Shown here in pieces: positions 25,991 to 37,737 of a stretch of DNA of 64,000 nt. Position numbers and translations under genes: made by a program. The stretch lies in NCBI GenBank assembly GCA_024138015.1, contig JAMXBB010000007.1:64867377-64931376 (forward strand), in the 5' to 3' direction. The notes under the pieces are model-generated. The model did not search any database, had not been told where the DNA came from, and saw only the letters and a list, made by a program, of their open reading frames with translations. The first letter of the stretch is position 1; every line of letters starts with the position of its first letter. The stretch comes from Lumnitzera littorea. Lineage: Eukaryota > Streptophyta > Magnoliopsida > Myrtales > Combretaceae.

Positions 25991-26837
25991 TATGGTTCCT
26001 TTTTCTTAGTGGGCTCTAAATTCATATCATTGGCCCATCTTCTCATTAAGGAGATAACTAATAGAGGCACTAAGATTTTGCAATTTTTGGGTTGATCAAG
26101 TCACAATCTGTTTTAGTAATGCGATTTGTGAGTTTGAATCATTAGCTTTGGGTAAAATGGCTTTAGAGTGAACAATCGCGGGCTTTAGAACCACTAAGAG
26201 GCAACTTTAGGAATCCTTCATGTTAGCAAAATTTTTCTTTTTTTTTTTTTTCCTTTTTTTGAAAAATCTTTTTAGAAAACTCCATTTATTGAGATAAAAA
26301 CAATTATATTACACATGCTCTTACTACCGACATGACCCAAACAATGAAAGACGCTTATTGTAAAGATGATAGAGCTATGGATGTGACATAAATAACTGGA
26401 ATCATGAAAGGAGGATAATTATTTTATACAGGAATGAACTAGAATGATAGAAATGAGTAATTACTTTACAGGGGGACATTGGTTAAGGAGAGATAACAAT
26501 TTAGTTCTTATCACAGAAAGGTATAATACTAAGAACATAGCTATTTACAATTTAAGGATAAGAAATTGTATATAAGACTAGGTTTTTTTTTTTTTTTTAA
26601 ATATCTACCAAAAAAGAAAAATAAAAGACATGAACAAAAAGCATGAGTAAAAGATTATGCAACGAACAAGGACTTTTAATCAAAGGAGTTGCAAATTTAT
26701 TAATATTGAAGACATTGAACCTAGACAAGGGGCTAATAAGATGAAATAAAATCTCAACAAATCTCCTAATGATTGAAAAAAAGTTAAACAAGAAACTAAT
26801 CATATACCTATAGAAGCTTGTGGATTTATATGGGGTG

Positions 26838-28318
26838 AGATTTATCGACCTCCCTCATGAGCCTTCGAATGGCATCATCCCTTTCTTGGATCTTTCCCCT
26901 AAGGAACTTGTTCTCTTCTAGCAACCTCTCATTTTCCTTCTTCAATTCCTTGATGATCCTCTTACTTTCTTGAAACTAGACCTCAGCCTTGGCCTACATG
27001 GTATCCCAAGAAGCTTGCTTAGTAGGTAAAAGGTGTTTTAGCTTTGGTTCATGCCTGAATACATCTAGGGCTTCATACTAGATCTTCCTAATCTTCTTTA
27101 GTTGATCATAGACCAATTCCTTAGTGGCTTGGTATTCTTTGACTTTTCCTCCCAATGTCCTTGCATTTACTACCTTTTTAACTTCTCTTCTTTCCCATAA
27201 CTTCACTAATCTTTCTAATCATTAGATCAAGATGGCCAAAGGCAAGTAAGGGTCTTAATAATTCAAAGTTATTTCCTCTAAGGGGTCCATGCATGCTATT
27301 TCTTGAAGTGGGCTTGGTTATCTAGTGATACAAGTTGGGAAATACCCTATATGGCTTGTAATACTGATGAAGGGGACCTTTACATAACCAACATACCCTA
27401 GAATGGTTCAAGTGCAATTACTCCATTTGGTTGTCTATATAAAATCCTCTAGTTGCGTCATATTTATCATAGCCACCTAACCTTTCAAACGAGCCTCTTT
27501 CAGCACTTTGAGGTGACGGGTGAAGTCATTAATTAGGCATATATGCTAGGTCAAAGATGCCTTGAGTAGGTTTCCACCATAACCTTGTGTGTAACTGAGA
27601 AACTAGACAATAAGGATTATAGGGTTGGCCCTGAAATACCCATGCCCTTACTTCCTCATATAGGTTAATATTTTGAACTACTTTGCCAATGGTGTTGATA
27701 TGTAAGATTTGTTGGTTAGGAATTGAGTTACTCGCTTAGCTATTTAGAAGTGGATATGACCATACTTGTAAGGAAACAAAATTATCCCAAATACTACTAC
27801 AATGAAGGTGTTTACTAACTTTTCACTCCAAGATTCATATCTTCTACAAAAGATCTTGCAATGCTTTTGGTAAGCATTTAGGCTTGAAAACCATTTTAAC
27901 AGCATTAAAATATGGATGCACTTCTTACTTGCAGTAGATAAGAAAGAGGCTAAAGCTGCCCTCTTGATTCGTAGTAAGGTCATGAATGCTTTTTTGGGTT
28001 GGAGTTTGACATCTAGGATTGCTAATCTTGCTTTAAGAGGAGGAGTGCTCTCTAGCTGGGAATATTCTTCTCAGCTAGGTGTCGGCATGTGTGGGTTAAA
28101 CTTGAAGGTCGAGGATTTTGGATCTTAGAAGTAGTCAGGGCTTAGATTAGAGGCTAGTGGAGTTAGACTTTTATAAGAGACATGATTGGCTTGATCTTCT
28201 TGTAGATGTAGTCTTGTGTGATAGGTGGGAACTAGTTCAACCAATCTTCTAAGATGTCCTTAGGAAAAGAGTACTTGTTAAGCTGGATCTCATGGATAGG
28301 CTCGATTGACATTGCCAT
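26838..28318 (-). pseudogene. Ogre-type ORF1-like remnant with coiled coil
   Basis: Minus-strand reading frame with many stops, placed between the 5' LTR and gag, where Ogre-type elements carry an extra ORF1. It starts near Met codons at 28318-28309 (MAMSIEPIHEIQLNKYS). In the middle it reads SEKLVNTFIVVVFGIILFP, which resembles the 'VLALLIYGVVLFP' segment of the plant DUF7745 family often found in such ORFs. The C-terminal part (about 27190-26840) is a clear charged coiled coil (RIIKELKKENERLLEENKF). The family link is from memory of the pattern and unconfirmed. No catalytic motif is visible. Confidence 0.5.
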
Positions 28319-29155
28319 GGCTTTCCATGTTTAAATTAAACAAAGTGTACAATTGACATGAATATTTACAAAAAGGAAAAAAAAAAATACAACAAAATTT
28401 ACAATAAGGCTACAAATAATATTAATAATTTTGTAGGTCCCTTAATTTAAATCTTTACATTGTATAGCCTTTCACTCATAAAAAAAATAATCTATGGTAA
28501 TAGGATACATATGTTATAAGATAGGGTAAACAACAACATATATAATATAAGGAAAAATACACATATAAAAACAAAAAATATAAATTAAGATAAAAAATAA
28601 GAACTGATGCAATATGCTGCATGTGTATGCATTACAATAGGAGTAGGTAATTAATAACTTATAGGAATGGAATTATTATAAGCCTACAGTCAAGATACAT
28701 GCACACTTATACATGTAAGTATATGAATTTCTAAAGTTGAATTTTTTTTTTTTAAGAAAATGAAGTTCCTAGACACTTATATATATGAGTGTAGGAAATA
28801 ATTTTTTTTTTAAATTAAGGCCCAATTGGTTGTGGATATAAGGATTCTTCTCTAACTCCTATAATTTAAAAATTAGTAACCCTAATTTATTTTATGATGA
28901 TGTAGTAGGGTAGGGTCTATGGGTCTTAAGCTTAATAAACTTAGATATTCTTAGAGAAATGCCTAATGGATTACATCAAAGCATGAGTGGGCTCACTTAT
29001 CACTGTAAGGTAAGGTTAAAAACCCATATGACCTAAGGGTTATACAATAGTGAATCATCTTAGTTTCCTAAGGTAGCCTAGATCCAACTATGGCTAAGCA
29101 CACATATGGTGTTTTTAAAAAGACAAAGGTCTCCCCATACACTCCTAAGATAGGT
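28319..29155. other. element C leader region, no gene seen
   Basis: Noncoding AT-rich sequence between the ORF1 remnant and solo LTR 3. In minus orientation it would be the untranslated leader. No motif beyond poly-A/T runs. Confidence 0.4.
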
Positions 29156-32100
29156 TGTAATGCCCTAGAAAGGGGCCTAGTAGTTTTTCCTAAAATTTTC
29201 ATATTGTATGTACTCATGATATGAAGGCTTTCTTGTAAGTCAAAGGTTGCAAAACTCTAGCTAGTAAGTTTTTAAGAGTGCTTATTCATTTTACTTACAT
29301 TTACCTATTTAAGGTAACCTAATAATCCATAGTCCACTAAGACCACAGAGAATCGGAATCACCTACCAAACAATAAGATGGGATAATAAATTCAATGACA
29401 TTACGAGTTACTAAATATTATAAAGATTTAGCTTAACTAATACAGTCTACTAAAGTAATCTTATTTGTCTAATTTAGTTGCTTAAGGAATATTTTACACT
29501 TTGATCTTAGCCCATTCCTAGTTTTTGGTTAGTTGCAAAAAGGAATTATTAGGAGGTGAGCATACTATAGCTTACTGAGTTTGTCTCTCAACACTACCAT
29601 TCAAGTAAGTTATCAAGTATTATTAACAAACATACAATTTAGCTACATACAAAATGAATGCACACGTGGTGAATGCAAGCAACACATCCATGGGACTCCA
29701 GAACCATAGAAGGTGTAGATTTACGTCATCTACACATCGATTATCTCTCATACTTAATCTCATGGGGCATCTCACCTTACCTGTATGAGGCTGTTTGTAG
29801 GTACCATCCTAATAGATAGAACTCGACTATTAGCCTAGTTGAGAATATCATACTTATCAATAAGGTGGATCCCATGTAGGGCTATCTACTATCAATAATC
29901 AATATAACACCCTATGGGCTAAACCATGTAAGTCCCAACTCAAGTGACTCACCATCAATTAACTAAAGATGGTTTATTAACTTTGCCTGAACAAGTAATA
30001 TATCATAAGCGATTGCTATGAGTACTCACTAAGTTGATAAATTTTTCTTTGAATCGTAAAGCATTTAAAAAAAATGCATATTCGTAATTTTTTTTTTTTG
30101 AAAACTTGGTAAAGCTATAGACATCCCAGTCCGTAACTAATAGATCACAGACGTGTGATAGGTATATTCAGTTAATTTGGCCAAATATTTAAACTTACCA
30201 ATTTTAACAAGGCGATCATACGGATGTTAGTATATAGAACAACCGGTCACTCAATAGACAACCAAAAACAAGCAGTAGAATATCAAGCAATTATCAAACA
30301 TAAGTAAGTAGCAGTTCATCGAAACTCCTTCACTTGGCCTGTTTGCCTATTTATCCTGGCCTTTAAGGTTTTAGAATTAGAAATTAAGCCACCTAAAACA
30401 TAATAATAATGTACACGTAAGTAATTGGAAGAGAGTTTCTTTAAGAACCTAAAAGTCAACCTAATTACTGAAACTTGCCCTAATCTTCGAGTATGATTAA
30501 AACTCGTTTTCACTCTAACTTCTTTATTTTATGTTCATTTTCTGCATTCTTATAGTCGGTTTCATGTGATTTTGAATATACTTTCACATGGAGAGATCCA
30601 TTTTAGGAGTTAAGACCCACAACCATGATTTTGGATAAGAGTTAGATTTGAATTTTTTATGTTCCCTTTTAACTTGGTTGATTTTCTAGTTTAGTTAAGT
30701 GTCTTCAGTATGTAAGGCCTAAAATATTCAAGTTTTATTTAAATCTCTAACTATGGGCTTCTTTTTATTATACTTAGTCATTTTAAGTTTTAACTTACAA
30801 GGATGTGGGCTTTCTTTTGGGCCTAAGGCTATTTTAAGTTAATGGACTTATTTTATTTATTATTGGGCCTTTATCACATTTTCCTAAGGTCATTAATTTA
30901 GTTAAACTATTTTAAGTTGTGTTGAAACCTATTTCTTATGAACTAAAGGCTTTTTCAAGCTTTTAAAGTAGCTATAGTCCTTAACTCTTATCTAAGCCTA
31001 TCATGGGCTTCTTAGAACACTTGATGGGCTTCATGTATTTAAAACTCAAATAGTTGTTATAGTAGCTGATCAAGTAGTTTCTAGGTGGGCTTAGGATTTG
31101 TTTTTGAGGCCTTTTAACTTATCTTAAGTCCAATTGGCATCCTAAGGCTCTAAACTTGTTTGTAACTTATCCTAATGGGCCAAATAACTTACTGAACCCA
31201 CTAAATTACCCATTTAACATTTAATTTCAGATTAGGTCACATCATTTAAGTAGGCTCCTAATTATTCTCTATAAGCTCAAAGTCCACCTCTTGTCATTTT
31301 AAGGCATAAACCACTTCTTTTAACCAGTTATGGGCTCTATTTACACCTAGGCTTATTGGGGCTCTTCACATTGTTTGGTAGTTTTAATAAGCTCTTTTGA
31401 TTAAGTTTCATTTACCTAATATACATGCTGGTCCTGAGTGATTAAGTGGGCTCAAAGCTTGGTTTGTAGGCTTTTCAGTTAAATTTAGGCTTAGTTTATG
31501 TTCTAAGGCCTATATCTTAACTTTATCTTAATCTAATGGGCCTAATAGTTTACTAAAAATATTAAATGACTCATTTTATCATAAGTTCCAAATCTGATAC
31601 TAATGGTTTATTGGATCTTAAGTGGGTTTTTCTAAACCTAATGTCCATTTTAGGCCTAACAACTAGCTATAAACCTTGTTTAGCTTTTTATCTTGCAAGA
31701 TCAAATCCTAAATCCTAATTATCTTTAATTAATTATGTGATTAACCCACTAATAAACATTTTACAGCACATTATTCAATATGTTTGAGGTGGTTTAAGAT
31801 GGTTTCTTAGCTTTCTACACATCATGTACATAACTTGCTAAAACATACATTAAACTACCACTAAAATGCACCTAAAATCATTTTCTAAAAAAATAGACAT
31901 GAGAAATAAAAAATATAGTGGGGATATACATACATATGTTTTGGCCTTAGGATGGGAATGAAGATATGATAATGATTCTTCTACTTTTCTTTAAGTTATC
32001 ATCTTAATACAATTTATCTGCTTCTAAAGTTACATATAACATGTTTATTACATTAAAAATCTAAGAAAATACACATGTATGAGCATGTAAACATAGTAAA

Positions 32101-33562
32101 CAAAGGTGGCATTTTAATAATTTTTTCCTTAGTTTTTAAGTTGAAGAACCTTGCTCATAAACTCAAATTAGAAAGAAAGTTGAAAAGGTGCAAGCTTACT
32201 TTGGTAGAAATTCAAAGGGTCTCTTTCCACTTTGTTTTTGGTACACAAAACAAACTCTTTTAGTTAAGGATGTTTGTTGACAAGAAAGGAGGACGAAAGA
32301 GGATTCAAATGCAAGTGGTTTTGTGTCATTTATAGGTGGTGTGGGGAGTTATAACTTAGGGTGTTTGAGTGTGCAGTTAGGTTCGAGAAGCCTATTCTTG
32401 TTTCCTTCTTTCTTGTTTCTCTTTTGTTTTCGATTGTATATTTAGAGAGCGTTTCTATGATTTATTCTAGGGAAGAATATGGAGTAGAATTGTAGATGGA
32501 GGGACCAAAAAAGGGGTTGATTATGAGTGGATGTGGTGGGGAACAAATCCCTTCTATTCTTGATTGCATGGTATAAGCACAAGGTGGGATCGATTTGCTT
32601 TTTATGATTTTTGCAAATTGAGACAATGGTTTGTCTACTAAAAGTGAGTGGTCCCTTGTTTTCCTAACTAAACATCTTGTTCTATATAATTAATTGTGAT
32701 TATCTTTATTTAATTATGATGTGTGAATGCATGTAGATGATTAGAATGTAATTTAAGCTTACGACTTTAATTACTAGTGTAGATGACTATAGTTAAGCAT
32801 AGTTTAGGGTTTTTCATATTTAATTAAGTTAATTAAGTGTATTGGATCATTTTATCTAATTAATTTAGGATTTCTAAGGGTTGGAATTGAGTATTGCTAA
32901 TCGATTATGATTTTAGAAGGCAAATTGGGCTTGTTCTACCAATTTAGTGAATTATTAGTGATTACTTAATAATATGGCTATATAATTAGAGTTTATTAAT
33001 TACATTAGGGCTTTTGATACTAAATTACAGTTTCCAATTTGTTTAAGGCTTCCTATGTTTTAAAGTTTTATGAGGGTTTAAGAGCTTTGAAGGTATGCTT
33101 ACCATTTTAACTTTAATTTTGGAGAAAATGCATTATTTGGGGTAAATTAGTAATCTCGTTAATTTATTACCATAATTGACTTAGCTTGATTGATTATTAT
33201 CTTTTGTAGATATCTTCTACTATTTATTATCAGGTTTATGCGATTTATGTAATTCAAGTTAAATGTCTTAATTTACGATTTTTTTTTTTGTGTTTAAAGT
33301 TTAATCTAAGGTTTTACGAGGGTTTAGAGTTTTTATTCAATTTGGATTTTTAAATTTGTCGTCACGCGTTTTTGGGTTTGGAGCCTTAGTACGCGATTAT
33401 GGTTTTTTGAACTCTCTCTTTAGCATTTTTCGAGTTTGTTTTTAAGGTTTCGATTTAAAATTTTGTTAGTTTTAATTTCTTTGGTCTAATTGAGCCTATG
33501 GAATATCTTTAGTTCTTCAAATTCGATTCTAAGTCCAAAATGTAAAATTTGTAGGATTTACA
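29156..33562 (-). mobile_element. solo LTR 3, Tekay-like family, 4,407 bp
   Basis: On the minus strand it starts TGTAAATCCTACAAATTT (33562) and ends at TGTAATGCCC read on + (29156). Both ends align with solo LTRs 1 and 2. The 3' end contains the reverse complement of GAGT(C)TTGCAA...TTACAAGAAAGCC and AAAATTTTAGG blocks. Flanks are TAGGT (29151-29155) and TAAGC (33563-33567), which match at three of five bases with two transitions, so the target duplication is only weakly supported. No coding sequence inside. The segment 30700-31700 is rich in GGGCTT/AAGGCC phrases typical of this LTR's middle. Confidence 0.75.
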
Positions 33563-33713
33563 TAAGCCTATTGGATCAAGCTTTTCCTAGCAGGCCTGTA
33601 TCACTAAAACCTGGTTAGTATGACTATATAATATATACATTAAATAAAAGAAAAACGAGAAAAATAAAAGCTCATTAATCATTTTTTAAAATTTTTGCAA
33701 CTAGTCTACTAGG

Positions 33714-33732
33714 TCCCTAATGGAGTTACTAA
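33714..33732 (-). promoter_or_regulatory. degenerate primer binding site, element C
   Basis: On the minus strand TTAGTAACTCCATTAGGGA, three bases from the LTR end. It is a transition-decayed version of the Ogre-type site TTGGCGACTCCGCTGGGGA, and fixes the element's minus orientation. Confidence 0.75.
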
Positions 33733-33735
33733 TTC

Positions 33736-34067
33736 TGTCAAGCTTAATTTTAATTTTCCTTAATATATTTTATATTAATTTTAACCCACTTAATATTAAA
33801 TATTTGAAATTCAATTAAGGAAAGGATTTTTTTCTTCAAAAAATGTTTATTTTAAAATAAATATTCTAAAAATATTTTAGGATTTACCAATTAGTAAAAA
33901 TGTAAAAATTGGATTACAATTTCTTAGGTGGAAGAAACCTTAATTAGGTCACTAGTTCGCTAATTTTCTAAAAATATATTTTTTAGAAAAAATTTTAACC
34001 AAAAAAGGGGGTTTGGAGGTTAACTTATTAAGATACCCATCTCCATGTAAAAATTAAAGAAAATAAC
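33736..34067 (-). mobile_element. right LTR of element C, first fragment
   Basis: Matches the start of the left LTR listing (18085 onward): AATTTTAATTTTCCTTAAT, AATTAAGGAAAGGATTTTTT, and the TAATTAGGTCAC block. It stops at GAAAATAAC where solo LTR 2 is inserted; the left LTR reads GAAAACAACTAATGGGCC without a break. Confidence 0.9.
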
Positions 34068-34849
34068 TGTAAACCCCGCGAATTTAGCTTTCTAAGTATA
34101 GAAACAAACGTCTAAACTGTAGATAAATTCCCGAACTCAAAAGAGCCAGTGAGAATTAAAACCAATAAAAATCACAATCCAAAACCTAAAGTAGATACGA
34201 AGAACCTAAAATCATCAATTGAATCCCTAACTACATACGAAGACCCTAAAACCTCGAACCTCATCAAAACCCTAAGATGACAATCGAAAATTTAATCGCG
34301 TAAGAATATATGAAACCCTAAATGTGTAAAAACATTAGAGATGGTGCCTTAAAGTAATAAGAACCCTAAAACCATAACTTTAAGGATATAAAAGTACTAA
34401 TTCACCATGATATACCCTAAAACCCTAATTGATAATATAATGCTTATATTTTGCCAAATCATTAGTAAAAGGTTAGAGATGACCCTCAATCATGCGTAAA
34501 CATTTAGAATGCTTAAATGATTCCTTAGAAACTAAGATAATGAATCATAGATTACATTTATGTCTTAAGTATATGATTAGGATAGTCTCACTTAGAGTTA
34601 AGGGTATAGTTGGAGATTAGGTTAAATGTAGTAAACCTTAACACCCTAAATGCTATTTTTCATCTTAATTATATTAAGTAGCTTACCAAATGATGTATAT
34701 AGGATATAAATACCTAATGGAAGATCTCATTATCTATTTTTACAAATCAATTTACTAAATTTCTTATTTCCCCTTATTTCCTTCATTTTTCCCTTAATTT
34801 CCCTTAATTACTACATTATGTACACAAAATTACATAAGCTTAAGGAATG

Positions 34850-34935
34850 TTGACCAAGTTAATGCATGTTGACCAAAGTCAAAGGGTTGACTAAGTCAAC
34901 ACATGTTGACTAAAGTCAACACTTTGAAAAGTCAA
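34850..34935. promoter_or_regulatory. cluster of eight WRKY W-box cores
   Basis: TTGAC or its complement GTCAA occurs at 34850-34854, 34869-34873, 34878-34882, 34887-34891, 34895-34899, 34906-34910, 34915-34919 and 34931-34935. TTGAC(C/T) is the known core bound by WRKY factors. Pairs on opposite strands also make short inverted repeats (GTTGACTAAGTCAAC). It lies inside solo LTR 2, about 780 bp from its start. Binding is inferred, not shown. Confidence 0.6.
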
Positions 34936-35801
34936 CAAAAGACCAAAAGAATAAGAAAATATCTACTCTTTCATGATGGCTTTCCTTATCTTCTCTTTTG
35001 ATTTTTTTTCTCTTCTCTTTCTCTTCAAATGTTGCCGTCCATACATCTCCCTTGTAGACCCCACCATTCTTCTTCTTCCATAAGCAAAACAAAGACAAAA
35101 GAAACAAAACACAAATCCTCCTCCATGCCGTGAGCTTTCCCCTTCCCTTTCACTTTCATTTCTTCACCTTTTGCCTTCTTAATTCCAACACAATTAAAGG
35201 TATGTCTTTAAGTTGTTTTATGTTGCTTTATATTATTCATTAGTTAGTTAATTAGGTAGATTAGATAAGTAATTAGGTGTTTAGTGAAGTCTTGAAGAGA
35301 AGAAAACAAAGTCTCCATCTTTAAGTGTAGAAAGTGATGGATCATGAAGGAAATGGAAGGAATACATGTATATGTACTCTTAGATGTGTATACATAAAGA
35401 AATACCAAAGGAATACAAGTGTATGAACCTTTGTACATAAGTATGTATCATGTACATAACCTAATTTAAGACCATATCTAACTATATATACATATACTAT
35501 ACTAACTACATACATAGAAATGCAAAAGGATGAAAATTGAGAGGATTTTCTTAAGGGAAAATTTGGCATACGAAATTTTAGTATAAAAATACGTATTTAA
35601 CCGTATAGGTATATGAGTAGAAATACATGTATAAATATGGTATAAGTATATGTAGATGTATAAGTATATGTATGTATAAGGTATATGTACATAAGTATAA
35701 GTATAAGACATAAGTATAAAGTAAGAAATAAATATACATAAGACATGTACATGTGACATAAGCATGATGTAATGCTTATGTAATCAAAAGATGAGGTAGA
35801 T

Positions 35802-35865
35802 GATGACATAGGCATATGAGGACATAAAGAAAAGATGACATAAGCATATGAAGACATAAAGAAAA
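35802..35865. repeat. 32-bp tandem repeat, 2 copies plus partial
   Basis: Two units starting GATGACATA(G/A)GCATATGA, at 35802 and 35834, followed by a partial third unit from 35866. Located within solo LTR 2. Confidence 0.85.
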
Positions 35866-36844
35866 GATGATGTAAGCAATGACATAAACATAAGTTTAGA
35901 AAATGAGAAAAATAAGAAAAAGTAGGTAATTAGATACTAAAAGTAGTAAATCATAATACACCTTGTAAACTAGATTATACCTAAATCAATACATGAATTA
36001 GTAATGATAAAGTAAATCCCTTAATTATAAGAATTTAGGGAATAAAGGTTATAAATATAAGTAATAGCAATACTTAAGTACTATAGCTAAAAATTTCTAT
36101 AAAATTAGTTCATAATATAAAACACGGGTCTTAACGTCCAAAACGGACATTACCGTGTGAACATGCGTCCGAAAACGATGAAAAACGACTATAAGTTCGC
36201 AAATATCGGAATCAGAACAAAAAAATTACAAAATACATAAAGGAAGCCTCATACCTTACTAATACAAGAAAATAGTTATTATTAATCTCATGGAGTATGG
36301 TAACCCTATACACACTATACTCGGGTTATATTGGAGGAAACTAGATAAACTACAATAGACTTTTAGTTGACTAAGGAGTCTGAATTCTCAGAACACTTAT
36401 AAGGTTTACCATTTTGATTTAGGCATTCGATGTTGAGTCCTGGAAACCCTAAAGGCTTGGAGAATGAGCAATAATCCAGGTGAGGGAATTCTGATGACCT
36501 GCTACTTGCTTGTGTGTGTTATTTGTATGATGATTTGTTGTTTGCTATTGCTTGTATGTTTGAATGATTGTTCTGTTTGTATGCCATCATCTGTGTGATC
36601 ACCTTTTTAAGTTGATAAATATAAATGTCTGACCCACATAACCGGTTCTACTCGTCGCATGTCTATGACTTGGTAAAGGTATGAATGGAGAGTGCTAGCC
36701 TTGCAAAAATCTTAAGAAAAGTATTTTTGGCAAAAGCTTTTCGATCCTTAAACAAATTTTTGCATGAACGCTGTAAGGGCTTGTGGAGCCATAAATAGTA
36801 TTTTTAACGTTAAGGCAAAGCTAGCATGGGTTCTCCAATTGATA

Positions 36845-36943
36845 GCGAGAGGACTCGCTTTATTGTGCCTGAAAGGCCTTGGTTATTTTTGGTTGCGAGA
36901 GGACTCGCATGTTGGTGCCCGAGGGGCCTTGGAGGGTGGATAG
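36845..36943. repeat. 50-bp direct duplication with GCGAG/CTCGC hairpin
   Basis: GCGAGAGGACTCGC occurs at 36845 and 36895, each followed by a GGTGCC(C/T)GA-like and GGCCTTGG block. Each copy can fold into a five-base-pair stem with loop AGGA. It is one of the most GC-rich places in the window and lies in the presumed transcribed part of the LTR. Confidence 0.7.
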
Positions 36944-37737
36944 TCCTTGTTCGGACTCCCCCTATTTGGATTGAAATTCTTTTCTCGGCTAGGGTAATAG
37001 TCGAGTTTTGCCTAGTGGGGTGGTGCCCCTAGGTAGCCTCTGCGGGTAAGCTGAGGTGCCCTGTGCGGGTAAGTACAGGGGATAATCGAAGTGTGGACGA
37101 CGTAATTATACACCTTCCATAGTTCCGGACTCCTATGGATGTGTTGCTTGCATTCATTACGCCTGCATTCATTATGTATGTAGATAGCTTGCTTGCATGT
37201 GTGATAATAATGTGTGAAAACTTGCTTGATCGGTGGTGGTGAGGAATGAACTCACTGAGCTGCTTTATGCTCATTCCCCCTTAGTTTCTTTTGCAGGTTT
37301 ACATACGATGGGATTGGGATAAGTTTCGAGTGTTGAGGGCGAGATGAAGATATGTACATTAATGTTAAGATTAGTTGAGATTTTTATAGGTAATACATAA
37401 ATACTCTTGTAGAAAATATTCACATGTTAGAATTTAATATAATTTAATTCTACCTGCAGTTTTATAATGTTGGTGATCCTGTCTTATTATTTGGTAGGGG
37501 ATACCGATTCTCTGCGGTTCTGAGGAACTGTGGGATATCGAATATCCATAGTTATTTATAATTATATATTATGTCATGTGCAATAAATTAATTACATGAA
37601 AATCCTTAATCTTAGTGATTTTTATATAGAGTCTTGTAATCTCTGACTTGCAAGACGATTTTCATATCATGGATGCACACATGTTATGAAAATTTTAGGT
37701 AATCCTACTAGGCCCCCTTTAGGGTCCTGACAATAAC

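Larger units (their letters stand above)
34068..37732 (+). mobile_element. solo LTR 2, Tekay-like family, 3,665 bp
   Basis: Starts TGTAAACCCCGCG and ends GGGTCCTGACA, with a perfect 5-bp duplication ATAAC (34063-34067 and 37733-37737). The uninterrupted counterpart in C's left LTR proves the boundaries. It has no gag, pol or primer site. It contains a WRKY-box cluster (34850-34935), simple GTATATGTA-rich DNA (about 35360-35770), a 32-bp tandem repeat (35802-35865), a repeated hairpin (36845-36943) and the TTTCTTTTGCAGGTTT segment (about 37287) conserved in the family. Its GC content is locally higher at 36820-37080. Open frames such as 36826-37032 have no protein signature. Confidence 0.92.

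Noticed and set aside
35244..35857. Several Tyr/Ile-rich frames on the minus strand
   Set aside because: Produced by GTATATGTA simple sequence inside solo LTR 2.
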